Positions 1 to 11,523 of a stretch of 64,000 nt of DNA are shown here, piece after piece. The stretch comes from JAWVFM01 sp963739355 (GTDB lineage Bacteria; Actinomycetota; Thermoleophilia; Solirubrobacterales; 70-9). The notes beneath the pieces were generated by a model. It saw nothing but the letters and a program-made list of their open reading frames with translations. It did no database searches and had not been told where the DNA came from. The DNA lies in the NCBI GenBank assembly GCA_963739355.1, contig CAVUAD010000007.1, positions 558,001-622,000 on the forward strand, in the 5' to 3' direction. The first letter of the stretch is position 1. Every line of letters starts with the position of its first letter. Both the position numbers and the translations under genes were made by a program.

Positions 1-111
1 CCCGGGGGGGACCGCGGGTGGGCTCGTGGGCGCCGAGCCGGAGTCGTTTCGCAACTGGGTGACCACCAGCACGCCGACGGCCAGGGCCGCCAGGGGAACG
101 AGGCGCTTCAT
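1..111 (-). CDS. Secreted or membrane-anchored protein, N-terminal fragment
   Basis: Only the first 37 codons are in the window; the gene runs off the left edge. The ATG is read from position 111 leftward. The protein begins MKRLVPLAALAVGVLVVTQL, a basic start followed by a hydrophobic stretch, which is a signal peptide or single membrane anchor. A low-complexity Ser/Pro-rich stretch follows. Nothing more can be said about function. It is transcribed divergently from the ABC exporter that starts at 209. Confidence 0.55.
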   Translation of the reverse strand, partial: MKRLVPLAALAVGVLVVTQLRNDSGSAPTSPPAVPPG

Positions 112-208
112 GGTGGAAGTCGCTCCCGGCACCGCGGCGACTATACGAGGGCGGTCATGGCTGCGCCGCGGGGGCGTGCGGCCCGTCCGCGCCGCAATAA
201 TTGATCCC

Positions 209-1141
209 GTGACCACCTCCAACGGCGCGCCGAGCGCGATCAGCGTCCGTGGCCTGCGCAAGGCATACGGCGAGAAGGAGGCGGTTCGGGGCATCGACCT
301 CGAGGTCTCCCAGGGTCAGATCTTCGCGTTCCTCGGGCCGAACGGCGCCGGGAAGACGACGACCACCGAGATCCTCGAGGGGTACCGCGAGCGGTCGGCG
401 GGGGACGTGACCGTCCTCGGCGAGGACCCGGCGGCCGGGGACCGGGAGTGGCGCGAGCGCATCGGCATCGTCCTCCAGCAGTGCGACCTCCAGCCGCTGC
501 TCACGGTGCGGGAGACGCTCAACCTCTACGCCGGCTACTTCTCCGCGCCGCGCCCCATCGACGAGACGATTAGCCACATCGGGCTGGCCGAGCAGGCCGA
601 CTCACGCGCCGGCCGCCTCTCCGGCGGCCAGCAACGGCGGTTGGACGTCGGCGTGGCGCTGGTCGGCGATCCCGAGCTCCTCTTTCTCGACGAGCCGACG
701 ACCGGATTCGACCCATCCGCCCGCCGGCAGGCCTGGGAGGTGATCGCGAACCTCCGTGCGCTCGGCAAGACCGTCTTCCTGACGACCCACTACATGGACG
801 AGGCGCAGGCGCTCGCGGACCGCGTCGCGATCATCGCCGCGGGACGGATCGTCGCCGAGGGGCCGCCCGCAGAGCTCGGCGGCCGCAGGGACGCCGCAAC
901 CACGATCGCCTTCAGGCTCCCGGGGGGCGTCGGGCGCGAGTCCCTGCCCGCCGCCCTCGGCGGGGCGGCGGAGGGCGCCGACGGCGCGATCACGCTCACC
1001 GTCGCGGATCCGATCGCGCCGCTCAACGAGCTGACCGGCTGGGCGCTCGAGCGCAACCTCGAGCTGAGCGACCTCGAGGTATCCCAGCCGAGCCTGGAGG
1101 ACGTCTACCTCGACCTCACCCGGGGCGAAGATGTCTCATGA
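209..1141 (+). CDS. ABC-2 exporter ATP-binding protein
   Basis: Cytoplasmic ATPase of a drug- or polysaccharide-type ABC exporter, about 310 residues. Walker A GPNGAGKT is at residues 43-50, the signature LSGGQ near 137-141 and Walker B LLFLDEP near 157-163, followed by the H-loop in TTHYMDEA. The C-terminal 80 residues form the accessory domain usual in this DrrA/CcmA-like family. The open frame extends back to 26, but the upstream part overlaps a divergent signal-peptide gene and lacks family similarity, so I chose the GTG at 209. The partner permease begins 55 bases downstream. The substrate is unknown. Confidence 0.9.
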   Translation: MTTSNGAPSAISVRGLRKAYGEKEAVRGIDLEVSQGQIFAFLGPNGAGKTTTTEILEGYRERSAGDVTVLGEDPAAGDREWRERIGIVLQQCDLQPLLTVRETLNLYAGYFSAPRPIDETISHIGLAEQADSRAGRLSGGQQRRLDVGVALVGDPELLFLDEPTTGFDPSARRQAWEVIANLRALGKTVFLTTHYMDEAQALADRVAIIAAGRIVAEGPPAELGGRRDAATTIAFRLPGGVGRESLPAALGGAAEGADGAITLTVADPIAPLNELTGWALERNLELSDLEVSQPSLEDVYLDLTRGEDVS

Positions 1142-1185
1142 GGTGCTTCAGCACCGAAAGCAGCGCGTCAGGCGGCGGAGCCGCC
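1142..1185 (+). other. Two small hairpins between ABC ATPase and permease genes
   Basis: The gap after the ATPase stop holds two perfect inverted repeats: GGTGC-TTCA-GCACC at 1142-1155 and GGCGGC-GGA-GCCGCC at 1171-1185. There is no T-run after either, so they look more like mRNA-stability or differential-expression hairpins within the operon than terminators. The role is inference. Confidence 0.4.
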
Positions 1186-1196
1186 GCAGGTAGTTC

Positions 1197-1961
1197 ATGA
1201 GCGCCATCGCCCTCGTCACGCACCAGTTCCGCTACGACCAGAAGATCTTCTGGCGCAACCCGGCCTCGGTGTTCTTCACCGTCCTGCTGCCGGTGGTGTT
1301 CATGGTGATCTTCCAGCTGCTGTTCAGCGGGCAGACCGTGGGCGGGCGCCACGTGAAGGTGAGCACGTACTACGTGCCGGCGATCATCACCCTCGGCGTC
1401 ATCTCGGCAACGGGCGTGAACCTGGCGATCAACCTGACGCGTGAGCGCGAGGCCGGGCTCATGAAACGTGTCAGGGGGACACCGCTGCCCAACTGGGTGT
1501 TCATCGCCGGGCGGGTCGGCAACTCGCTGGTGGTCGCCACCCTCATGCTGGCGCTCGTCGGCGGGATCGGCCGGGTCGCCTACGGGGTCGGCATCCCGTG
1601 GTCGGAGATTGGAGCCGTGCTGGGCACGCTGGTCGTCGGAACGGCCTCCTTCTGCGCGATGGGAATCGCGCTCACCACGGTGATCCCGTCGGTCGACGCG
1701 GCGCCGGCGATCACGCAGGCTGTGTTCCTCCCGCTCTACTTCCTCTCAGGCGTCTTCGTGCCGGACGACCAGATCCCCACCGGGGTCCTCCACGTCGCGA
1801 GCGTGTTCCCGGTCCGGCCGTTCTTCCTCTCGTTCTACGACGCGTGGGTTCCCGGGGCGGGCGGGTTCGATCCCGGGCATCTCGCGGTGGTCGCCGCCTG
1901 GGGAGCGTTCGCCGTGGTCGTCGCGATCCGAAAGTTCCGCTGGACGCCGCGCCGCGGCTGA
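1197..1961 (+). CDS. ABC-2 type exporter permease
   Basis: Integral membrane subunit of 254 residues with about six hydrophobic segments. It has the typical ABC-2 arrangement: a first membrane helix near residues 20-45, an extracellular loop, then a block of helices from about residue 60 to 180 and a final one near 220-240. The segment EREAGLMKRVRGTPLP is the coupling-helix region characteristic of ABC2_membrane proteins. It forms an exporter with the ATPase encoded at 209-1141. Substrate specificity cannot be read from the sequence. Confidence 0.88.
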   Translation: MSAIALVTHQFRYDQKIFWRNPASVFFTVLLPVVFMVIFQLLFSGQTVGGRHVKVSTYYVPAIITLGVISATGVNLAINLTREREAGLMKRVRGTPLPNWVFIAGRVGNSLVVATLMLALVGGIGRVAYGVGIPWSEIGAVLGTLVVGTASFCAMGIALTTVIPSVDAAPAITQAVFLPLYFLSGVFVPDDQIPTGVLHVASVFPVRPFFLSFYDAWVPGAGGFDPGHLAVVAAWGAFAVVVAIRKFRWTPRRG

Positions 1962-2037
1962 CCACGCGACCGGCCCTCACCGTGGATCGGTACCGTCAAC
2001 GTGGACGACACACGATGAGCGAAAGAGAGCGTTTGGA

Positions 2038-3062
<1,025 letters not shown>

Positions 3063-3066
<4 letters not shown>

Positions 3067-4259
3067 ACCGAGACGGGCTCTTCCCGAAGGCGAGCGTCCG
3101 CGACGCCGACGCCGCCGGCCGCCGGGCCCTCGTTCGCGTCGACTTCAACGTCCCGCTCGACGGCGGGAGGATCACCGACGACGCCCGGATCCGCGCCGCC
3201 CTGCCGACGATCGAGCTGCTGCTGGAGCGCGGGGCCGCTCTCGTCCTCACCTCCCACCTGGGCCGGCCGAAGGGCCGCGACCCGGAGCTCTCGCTCGCCC
3301 CGGTCGCGGCGCACCTGGCGGAGCTCCACGACGGCGACGTGATGCTGGCGCCGGGGCTGGTGGGCGACGACGTCGCCGCCCTTGCCGAAGCTCTGGAGCC
3401 CGGCGAGATCCTGCTGCTCGAGAACAGCCGCTTCGAGCTGGGCGAGACCGAGAACGACCCGGAGCTGGCGGCGAGGCTCGCCGGACTCGCGGACTTCTAC
3501 GTCAACGACGCGTTCGGCGCGGCGCACCGGGCCCACGCAACCACCGAGGGCGTGACGCACCACCTGCAGTCCTACGCGGGGCTCCTGCTGGAGCGCGAGG
3601 TCACCGAGCTCACGCGCGTGCGCGACGACCCGGTGCGCCCAAACTGCGTGGTCCTCGGCGGCGCCAAGGTCTCGGGCAAGATCGCGATCCTCGACCGCTT
3701 CCTCGGCAGCGCCGACGAGATCCTCATCGGGGGCGCGATGTGCTTCAGCTTCTACCGCGCGCAGGGTGGCGACACGGGCGACTCCCTGGTCGATGAGGGT
3801 GGCGTGACGATGGCGGCCCGTCTCCTTGCCGAGGCGAAGACCGCCAGGGCGGAGCTGGTCCTTCCCGTCGATCTCGTGATCGGCGACCGGTTCGACGCGG
3901 ACGCGGAGCGGCGGGAGCTCGACGGCGTCGAGGTGCCCGACGGATGGATGGGCCTCGACATCGGGCCTCGCACGGCGGCGCTCTACGGCGAGCGGATCGG
4001 TGCGGCGGGAACCGTGTTCTGGAACGGCCCGATGGGCGCGTTCGAGCTGGAGCCGTTCGCCGCGGGCACCCGGGCCGTCGCGGAGGCGGTGGCGGCGGCG
4101 CCGGGCAAGACGGTGGTGGGGGGAGGCGACTCCGCGGCGGCGCTCGCGCAGTTCGGGCTTGCCGACAGCGTCGACTGGCTCTCGACGGGCGGCGGGGCGG
4201 CGCTGGAGCTGATGGAGGGCCGCGAGCTGCCCGGCGTGGAGGCGCTCGACGATGCCTGA
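3063..4259 (+). CDS. pgk: Phosphoglycerate kinase
   Basis: Transfers phosphate from 1,3-bisphosphoglycerate to ADP, giving 3-phosphoglycerate and ATP. From the TTG at 3063 the protein has 398 residues, the usual length. Substrate-binding motif RVDFNVPL is near residue 20, the LTSHLGRPKG loop near 60 and the nucleotide-binding GGGDSAAA near the C-terminus. No ATG or GTG lies at a sensible position. The TTG overlaps the gap stop as TTGA, so translation is probably coupled. The open frame upstream of 3063 is only the shadow of gap. Confidence 0.96.
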
Positions 4260-5016
4260 GGCACGCACGCCGCTGGTCGCGGCCAACTGGAAGATGAACA
4301 AGACGCGGGCCGAGGCCGCGGAGTTCCTCGCCGACTTCCTGCCGGCCGCCGCCGCCGTCGAGGGCGTGGAGGTGGTGGTCTGCCCGCCGTTCACGGCGCT
4401 CCAGACGGTTGTCGAGCGCGCGGCCGGCGCGGCGGTGCGGGTGGCCGCCCAGAACGCCCAGGCCGGGGACTCCGGAGCGTTCACGGGCGAGGTGTCCATG
4501 CCGATGCTCGTCGAGGCCGGGGCGTGGGGCGTCGTCCTCGGGCACTCGGAGCGACGCCAGCTGTTCGGCGAGACGGACGAGGCCCTGGCGGAGAAGGTTC
4601 CCGCCGCGCTCGCCGCGGGCCTGACCCCGATCCTCTGTGTGGGGGAGACCGAGGCGGAGCGCGACGTCGATGCGACCGAGTCGGTGCTCGAGCGCCAGCT
4701 CACGGCCGACCTGGCGACCGTGGACGCCGCGGCCCTCGGCGGCATCGTCGTCGCCTACGAGCCGATCTGGGCGATCGGCACGGGCCGCAACGCGACGCCG
4801 GACCAAGCGCAGGAGGCGGTGGCGTTCTGCCGTTCGGTCCTGCGCGGGGTTGGCGGCGAGGCCGCGGAGCTCACGCGGATCCTCTACGGGGGCTCGATGA
4901 AGCCCGGCAACGCCGCCGAGCTCATGGCCCAGCCCGACGTCGACGGCGGCCTCGTCGGCGGCGCCTCGCTGGATCCTCTCGACTTCCTCTCGATCTGCCG
5001 GGCGGCTTCGATTTGA
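4252..5016 (+). CDS. tpiA: Triosephosphate isomerase
   Basis: Interconverts dihydroxyacetone phosphate and glyceraldehyde-3-phosphate. It is a 254-residue single TIM-barrel protein. Catalytic Lys is in AANWKMNKT near residue 13, catalytic His in GHSERR near 100 and catalytic Glu in AYEPIWAIGTG near 170. The phosphate-gripping GGSMKPGNA lies near 215. The ATG lies eight bases inside the end of pgk, as expected for a coupled operon. Confidence 0.97.
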   Translation: MPEARTPLVAANWKMNKTRAEAAEFLADFLPAAAAVEGVEVVVCPPFTALQTVVERAAGAAVRVAAQNAQAGDSGAFTGEVSMPMLVEAGAWGVVLGHSERRQLFGETDEALAEKVPAALAAGLTPILCVGETEAERDVDATESVLERQLTADLATVDAAALGGIVVAYEPIWAIGTGRNATPDQAQEAVAFCRSVLRGVGGEAAELTRILYGGSMKPGNAAELMAQPDVDGGLVGGASLDPLDFLSICRAASI

Positions 5017-5047
5017 GTCCGCAATCCGCAGTCCGCGGTCCTCGGTC

Positions 5048-6592
5048 ATGAGCCGACTGCCGTCCGGACCGAGTTCGCTGCCGGTTACGGGAGTCGCGCT
5101 GGTGGTCCTCGACGGGTGGGGCGTCGCCCCGCCGGGACCGGGCAACGCGATCACGCAGGCCGCCACGCCAACCTTCGACGCGCTCTGGTCCGGCTACCCG
5201 CACACGACCCTCCGGACCTCCGGGCTCGATGTGGGGCTCCCTGACGGGCAGATGGGGAACTCCGAGGTCGGTCACCTCAACCTGGGCGCGGGATCGATCG
5301 TCAAGCAGGACCTGGCCCGGATCGACGCCGCCATCGCCGATGGCTCCTTCTTCGACAACGCGGCGCTCCGGGCGGCCTGCGAGGCCGCGCGCAACGGGCC
5401 GCGGGGGCGCCTGCACCTCATTGGGCTCGTGTCGGACGGTGGCGTGCACTCCGGGTTCGAGCACGTCGAGGCGCTGGTCGAGCTCGCGGCCCGCGAGGGC
5501 GTCCCCGACCTGGTCGTTCACGCGTTCACGGACGGCCGCGACACCCTCCCCGAGTCGTCGCCGGCCTACCTGGAGCAGCTGGAGACGTGGCTGCGCCACG
5601 CCGGGCGGATCGGCACCGTGGGCGGTCGCTACTACGCGATGGACCGCGACCGCCGCTGGGATCGCACGCAGCTCGCCTACGACGCCATCGCCGGAGGCCG
5701 CGGGGAGCACGCCGGCAGCGCCGCCGACGCGGTCGAAGCGGCGCGGGCTCGCGGCGAGACCGACGAGTTCATCCGGCCCACGGTGGTTGGCGACTACGAC
5801 GGGATTGCCGACGGCGACGCCGTCATCCACTTCAACTTCCGCCCGGACCGCGGCCGCCAGCTCGTGATGGCGCTCGGCGAGGATGGATTCGCGGAGTTCG
5901 AGCGCGACCCGGTCCCCCACCTCGCCCTCACCACGCTCACCCGGTTCCGCGAGGGCTGGCCGTACCCGGTCGCCTTCCCGCCGCACTCACCGGACACCAC
6001 GCTCGCGGAGGTCCTCTCGAAGGCGGGAGCCAGGCAGCTCCACGTCGCCGAGACCGAGAAGTACGCGCACGTGACCTACTTCTTCAACGGCGGGCGCGAG
6101 GCGGAGTGGGAGGGGGAGGAGCGGCGCCTCGTCGACTCGCCGCGCGACGTTCCCACTTACGACTTCAAGCCGGAGATGAGCGCGGCCGCCGCGGCCGCCG
6201 CGTTCCGCGCGGGGTGGACGGAGCGCTCGCCCCGCTTCGGCATCATCAACTTCGCGAACTCGGACATGGTCGGCCACACGGGCAGCATCCCGGCGGCGGT
6301 CAGCGCGGTCGAGGCCGCCGACGCCGCCCTCGCCGAGGTCGTGGACGTGGTGCACTCCAGCGGCGGCGCCTGCCTCGTGACCGCCGATCACGGCAACGCC
6401 GAGCAGATGCTTGAACCCGACGGCTCGCCGAACACCCAGCACTCAACCAATCCGGTGCCCGCGATCGTCACGGTCGGCGGCCTCGAGCTCCACGAGGGGA
6501 TCCTCGCCGACGTCGCGCCCACGGTCCTGGCCCTTCTCGGAATCGACCAGCCAGCCGAAATGACCGGGAAGTCGCTCTTGACAAGTCCCTGA
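5048..6592 (+). CDS. gpmI: 2,3-bisphosphoglycerate-independent phosphoglycerate mutase
   Basis: Interconverts 3- and 2-phosphoglycerate using two Mn ions and a phosphoserine intermediate. At 514 residues it has the usual length. The phosphorylated serine is in GQMGNSEVGHLNLGAG, about residue 68. Metal ligands are visible in VVLDGWG near the start and in TADHGNAEQM near residue 440. It follows tpiA after a 31-base gap and completes the run gap-pgk-tpiA-gpmI. Its last bases contain the -35-like TTGACA that may serve the Hsp20 gene. Confidence 0.96.
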   Translation: MSRLPSGPSSLPVTGVALVVLDGWGVAPPGPGNAITQAATPTFDALWSGYPHTTLRTSGLDVGLPDGQMGNSEVGHLNLGAGSIVKQDLARIDAAIADGSFFDNAALRAACEAARNGPRGRLHLIGLVSDGGVHSGFEHVEALVELAAREGVPDLVVHAFTDGRDTLPESSPAYLEQLETWLRHAGRIGTVGGRYYAMDRDRRWDRTQLAYDAIAGGRGEHAGSAADAVEAARARGETDEFIRPTVVGDYDGIADGDAVIHFNFRPDRGRQLVMALGEDGFAEFERDPVPHLALTTLTRFREGWPYPVAFPPHSPDTTLAEVLSKAGARQLHVAETEKYAHVTYFFNGGREAEWEGEERRLVDSPRDVPTYDFKPEMSAAAAAAAFRAGWTERSPRFGIINFANSDMVGHTGSIPAAVSAVEAADAALAEVVDVVHSSGGACLVTADHGNAEQMLEPDGSPNTQHSTNPVPAIVTVGGLELHEGILADVAPTVLALLGIDQPAEMTGKSLLTSP

Positions 6593-6650
6593 TACTTGCC
6601 ATACTCCGACTTAGATTTTCAACTATGGCTAAGGCAGTAAGACCTTAGTC
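6578..6650 (+). promoter_or_regulatory. Possible promoter and operator of the Hsp20 gene
   Basis: A TTGACA at 6578-6583 is followed, after 16 bases, by CATACT (4 of 6 matches to TATAAT). Downstream an inverted repeat CTAAGG-N8-CCTTAG lies at 6629-6648, and another CTTAG lies at 6610-6614. This could be an operator for a heat-shock repressor. It does not match the CIRCE or HAIR consensus, so the identity of a regulator is open. Confidence 0.35.
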
Positions 6651-6668
6651 TCGGAGGTGGAATTGGAT

Positions 6669-7142
6669 ATGGCAATCGTACGCTGGGATCCGGCCCGTGA
6701 GCTGGACACTCTGCAGACCGAGTTCAACCGTCTCTTCGACGTTTTCTCCGGCTCCCGACCCGACCCGCGAACGCACCGCTGGGTGCCCGCGATGGACCTC
6801 GTCGAAAGCGGCGAGAGCCTCGTCCTCAGGGCCGACCTCCCGGGCCTGAAGCGCGAGGACGTGGAGATCGAGGTCAAGGACAACGTGCTCACCGTCTCCG
6901 GAGAGCGCCGGACCGAGAGCGAGGAGAAGGCGGACGGCTACTTCCGCGTGGAGCGGGCGTCCGGCAGGTTCTCCCGCTCGCTGACCCTCCCCGAGGGCAT
7001 CGACCCCGACGCGATCACCGCCGACTTCACGGATGGCGTGCTCGAGGTCAGGATCCCGAAGCCGGCCGAGCGCAGGCCGCACCGCGTGGCGATCGGTGGC
7101 GGCGTGGTCGAGGCCGACGCCAAGGAGACAACGTCGGACTGA
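6669..7142 (+). CDS. Small heat shock protein, Hsp20/alpha-crystallin family
   Basis: ATP-independent chaperone that holds unfolding proteins. From the ATG at 6669 it has 157 residues. The alpha-crystallin domain runs from about residue 40 to 135 and contains LPGLKREDVEIEV, VSGERR and the GVLEVRIPK motif at its end. A strong ribosome site GGAGG at 6653-6657 lies 11 bases before this ATG, which argues against the in-frame GTG at 6657 that would fall inside the site. It stands alone between gpmI and tgt. Confidence 0.92.
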   Translation: MAIVRWDPARELDTLQTEFNRLFDVFSGSRPDPRTHRWVPAMDLVESGESLVLRADLPGLKREDVEIEVKDNVLTVSGERRTESEEKADGYFRVERASGRFSRSLTLPEGIDPDAITADFTDGVLEVRIPKPAERRPHRVAIGGGVVEADAKETTSD

Positions 7143-7153
7143 TCGTCCGAGGC

Positions 7154-7159
7154 TAGCCT
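7154..7159 (+). promoter_or_regulatory. -10 box TAGCCT, leaderless start of tgt
   Basis: TAGCCT ends seven bases before the GTG of tgt, so transcription would begin at or next to the start codon. The same geometry recurs at argS, nnr and others in this window. Confidence 0.45.
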
Positions 7160-7166
7160 TCCGGGC

Positions 7167-8375
<1,209 letters not shown>

Positions 8376-8377
8376 GG

Positions 8378-9490
8378 ATGGCGCCGGCCGGCAACAGCGC
8401 TCTGGTCGTCCTCCACGGCGAGGTCGTCGGAGGCGCTTCGCTCTCGATTCTGCGCGCCGCGCCGGAGCTCGAGCGCCTCGGCTGGCGGCTGCGCTTCTGG
8501 ACGGCTCGTCCCAGCCCGCTCTTCGACGAGGTGAGTCGGCGCGGCTTCATGGTCGACGGGGCCCCGCTGCCGTTTCTCGGCTACAGCCTGAAGGCTCTCC
8601 GGATCGAGCCGGGCGCGCCGGCGCGGCTGGCGCGGCTGCCGCGCTACTTCAGCGGCCTCTCGAGGTCGATTGCGGACGACCGCCCGGACGTCGTGCACCT
8701 CAACTCGCTCTACACCACGGCGGAGGCGCTCGTCGCTCGTGCCCATCGCGTACCAACCCTCCTGCACGTGCACGAGATGGTCGGACCGGGTTGGAAGGGC
8801 GCCGCGGCGAGACGGCTTGCGCACGGCCTCGCCACCGAGGTCGCGGGGGTTTCCGATGCCGGCGCCGCCGCCCTCTCGACGCCGCGGCACGCCGCGCTCA
8901 CCCTCCGCGAGGGCGTCGCCGACGGCGGCGCCGTCGAGCCGGTCGCCCGCCCGCGCACGGTGGTGGGGACCGTCGGCGTGATCTCCCCCCGCAAGGGCAC
9001 CGACGTCTTCGCAGCGGCCGCGCGCCTCGTCGCGGCCGAAACGGATACGGTCGAGTTCAGGGTCGCCGGCGCCGCCGACAACCCGTTGGACCGCGAGTTC
9101 GCCGCCGCCCGGGTGGCGGAGCTCCGCAGCCTTGGAGTCCACTACGCCGAACGAGTCGACGTCCGGGGCGAGCTTCGGGAGCTCGACGTATTCGCGCTCC
9201 CCTCGCGCGCCGATCCCTTCCCGCTCGTCGTGCTGGAGGCGATGGCCGCCGGCGTCCCGGTCGTCGGCTCGCGCGTCGACGGCATCGCCGAGCAGCTTGC
9301 GGACGGCGCGGGCGTGCTGGTCGAGCCGGGTGACGCGCGGGCGCTGGCGGACGCCGTCCTTGCGCTCCACGCGGACCCGGACCGACGGCGGGCCATTGGC
9401 CTCGCGGGCCGCGAGCGCGCGCTTTCCCTCTACTCGCTCGAGCGCCAGGCGCGAGGAATCGATAGCGCCTACCGGGCCGCCATGGCGTGA
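8378..9490 (+). CDS. Glycosyltransferase, GT4-like
   Basis: Probable retaining sugar transferase of GT-B fold, 370 residues, cytoplasmic or membrane-peripheral. The N-terminal half carries VVLHGEVVGGASLS and the glycine-rich acceptor side. The C-terminal half contains VGVISPRKGTDVFAAAA, then ALPSRADPFPLVVLEAMAAGVPVVGS, the E-x7-E nucleotide-sugar motif of GT4 enzymes. The ATG lies just after the tgt stop. Its 3' end overlaps the convergent glycosyltransferase gene by 22 bases. Donor and acceptor are not evident. Confidence 0.85.
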   Translation: MAPAGNSALVVLHGEVVGGASLSILRAAPELERLGWRLRFWTARPSPLFDEVSRRGFMVDGAPLPFLGYSLKALRIEPGAPARLARLPRYFSGLSRSIADDRPDVVHLNSLYTTAEALVARAHRVPTLLHVHEMVGPGWKGAAARRLAHGLATEVAGVSDAGAAALSTPRHAALTLREGVADGGAVEPVARPRTVVGTVGVISPRKGTDVFAAAARLVAAETDTVEFRVAGAADNPLDREFAAARVAELRSLGVHYAERVDVRGELRELDVFALPSRADPFPLVVLEAMAAGVPVVGSRVDGIAEQLADGAGVLVEPGDARALADAVLALHADPDRRRAIGLAGRERALSLYSLERQARGIDSAYRAAMA

Positions 9491-10581
9491 GCGGCCGAGG
9501 GCCTGCCGAGGGCCCGGTCGGCAACCTCGCGCATCGCCGCGTCGAAGCGCTCGGGGGAGAACTCACCGGCTCGCTCCCTCAGGGCATCGCGGTCGAGCGC
9601 GAGCCGGTCCAGCCTGAGGATGGCCGCGACGAGGTCCTCCGGGGTCTGGCGGTCGAAGAAGACTCCGGTCACCCCGTCCTCCACGATCTCGAGCGCGCCT
9701 CCCTCGCGATAGGCGACGACGGGCGTGCCCGATGCGAGGGATTCCACCATGACCATCCCGAAGTCCTCCTCCTGTGGCACGAGAAGCGCCCGGGCCGACC
9801 CGAAGAGCTTCGCCTTGGTCGCGTCGTTGGCCCAGCCGACGAACTCCACGGTCGTGCCGGCGCGGGCCTCGAGCCGGCGGCGATCGCTGCCGTCGCCGAC
9901 GATCTTCAGGTGGACGCCGAGGCGGTTGGCCGCCTCGATCGCCAGGTCCACCCGCTTGTACGGGAAGAGCCTGGCGACCACCAGGAGATAGTCCTCGCGC
10001 TCGTGGTCCGTGTCGAACGGCGTGAGGTCGACGGGGGGGTGAACGACCTCGGCCTCACGCCCGTAGTAGCGGCGAATTCGCTGCGCGACGGCGTTGGAGT
10101 TGGCGACGAAGACGTCGACCTGCGCCGCGGCCCGCCGGTCCAGGCGGCGCAACCAAGGGACGGTCGCTGACGCCGCGGCCCGCACGGGAAGCGGGTAGGG
10201 CAGTTCCCGCATGTGCGTCTCGCGCAGGTGCCACAGGTAGACGATCGGCGTGTGGCAGTAGCAGACGTGCGGCGTGCCGTTGGTCCGGACGCTCTTCGCG
10301 AACATCGCCGACGAGCTGACCACGAGGTCGTACTCCTCCAGGTCGAGGCTGCGAAACGCCCTGTCGTAGAGCGGCAGCAGCCATCGAGTGCCGTCGGGGC
10401 TCAGCGGCAGGCGCTGCAGGAAGGTCGAGCGGACGTCACCGAACCCGGCTGACCTAGCGAGCTCGGGATCGAAGGCGCTGGTGTACAGGTCCGCGCCCGG
10501 CCAGACGTGCAGCATCTGCCGCGCTACCCGCTCGGCCCCCCCGAGCTGGACCAGCTTGTCGTGGATGACCGCTACCCGCAT
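9469..10581 (-). CDS. Glycosyltransferase family 4
   Basis: GT-B sugar transferase of 370 residues. The start at 10581 gives MRVAVIHDKLVQLGGAERV, a classic GT4 opening with the GGAE loop. CYCHTPIVYLW near residue 100 and VVARLFPYKRVDLAIEAA near 220 mark the two domains. The nucleotide-sugar site is EEDFGMVMVESLASGTPVVA. It resembles the mannosyltransferase-like enzymes found in O-chain and exopolysaccharide clusters, and resembles the frameshifted gene at 21355. It is convergent with the gene ending at 9490 and divergent from the GT2 gene at 10627. Confidence 0.9.
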   Translation of the reverse strand: MRVAVIHDKLVQLGGAERVARQMLHVWPGADLYTSAFDPELARSAGFGDVRSTFLQRLPLSPDGTRWLLPLYDRAFRSLDLEEYDLVVSSSAMFAKSVRTNGTPHVCYCHTPIVYLWHLRETHMRELPYPLPVRAAASATVPWLRRLDRRAAAQVDVFVANSNAVAQRIRRYYGREAEVVHPPVDLTPFDTDHEREDYLLVVARLFPYKRVDLAIEAANRLGVHLKIVGDGSDRRRLEARAGTTVEFVGWANDATKAKLFGSARALLVPQEEDFGMVMVESLASGTPVVAYREGGALEIVEDGVTGVFFDRQTPEDLVAAILRLDRLALDRDALRERAGEFSPERFDAAMREVADRALGRPSAAHAMAAR

Positions 10582-10626
10582 CCCGGCCCGTATTGTTGCG
10601 ACGATCGCAGACGGCCGCGCCACCAC

Positions 10627-11523
10627 ATGATCGAGGCCTCGCGGCCCTCCGTGGCCGTCGTGGTGCCCTTCCTCGGAACCGGGACGGAGGCAAGAGCGCT
10701 GGTGGATGCCGTCGCGGTCCTGAGCTTTCGGCCCGGAGACTCCGTGGTGCTCGTCGACAACGGCCCGTCCGGCGTTCCGTGGCCACCGCTGCCGGCGGGT
10801 GTGGAGCTCGTTCGCGCGCCGGCGCGGCGCTCGTCCTACCACGCCCGCAACGCCGGCGCGGCCCACGCCCGGGGAGAGTGGATCCTGTTCATCGACGCTG
10901 ACTGCAGGCCCTCGGCGACGCTCCTCGACGACTACTTCGCGACGGCGCCCGCCGCCGGGACGGGCCTGCTCGCCGGCGAGGTCGAGGGGGTCGCGGGCGA
11001 CGACGGCATGGTCGCGCGCTGGCTCGTCGCGCGGCGCCACCTCGCGGTCGCGCCGCAGCTCACGCGCGACGCGGTTCCGGTGGCCGGTACGGCCAACCTG
11101 ATGATCCGCCGTGAGGCCTGGTCCCAGCTCGGCGGGTTCGCCGAGGTCAGCTCGGGCGCGGACTACGAGCTCTGCGTCCGCGCGGCCGCGGCGGGCTGGG
11201 GGCTCGAGTACCGCCCGCGGGCCGCGGTCGTCCACGTCCACTCGGGTGGCGTGCGGGCCGCGCTTGCGAGAGCCGGGCGCTACGGGGCCGGCCAGGCGTG
11301 GCTCCACCGCCTGCACCCGGGCGCCGCCGCGCCGCCGCGTGCCTCCCGCGCCGCGGCCCGGGCGGTTGCGGGGTGGGGCTGGTGGACGCTGACCGGGCGC
11401 TTCGAGCGCGGAGCCTTCAAGGCGCTCGACGGCGCATGGGAGGCCGCGTTCGCCTGGGGGTGGCGCCGCGGCTCGAACTCCCCAACCCTCAACCAACCCT
11501 CAACCGGGTCTGACCCCGTTTAG
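10627..11523 (+). CDS. Glycosyltransferase family 2
   Basis: GT-A sugar transferase of about 298 residues. It begins near VAVVVPFLGTGTEARALVDA. The metal-binding DxD-type motif is FIDADCRPS near residue 95, and GGFAEVSSGADYELCVRA is the acceptor-side ED-like motif near 170. The C-terminal part is Arg/Ala-rich. The last 14 residues, from SPTLNQPS onward, and the stop codon are encoded by a copy of a 45-base repeat, so the natural C-terminus may have been replaced. Confidence 0.85.
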   Translation: MIEASRPSVAVVVPFLGTGTEARALVDAVAVLSFRPGDSVVLVDNGPSGVPWPPLPAGVELVRAPARRSSYHARNAGAAHARGEWILFIDADCRPSATLLDDYFATAPAAGTGLLAGEVEGVAGDDGMVARWLVARRHLAVAPQLTRDAVPVAGTANLMIRREAWSQLGGFAEVSSGADYELCVRAAAAGWGLEYRPRAAVVHVHSGGVRAALARAGRYGAGQAWLHRLHPGAAAPPRASRAAARAVAGWGWWTLTGRFERGAFKALDGAWEAAFAWGWRRGSNSPTLNQPSTGSDPV

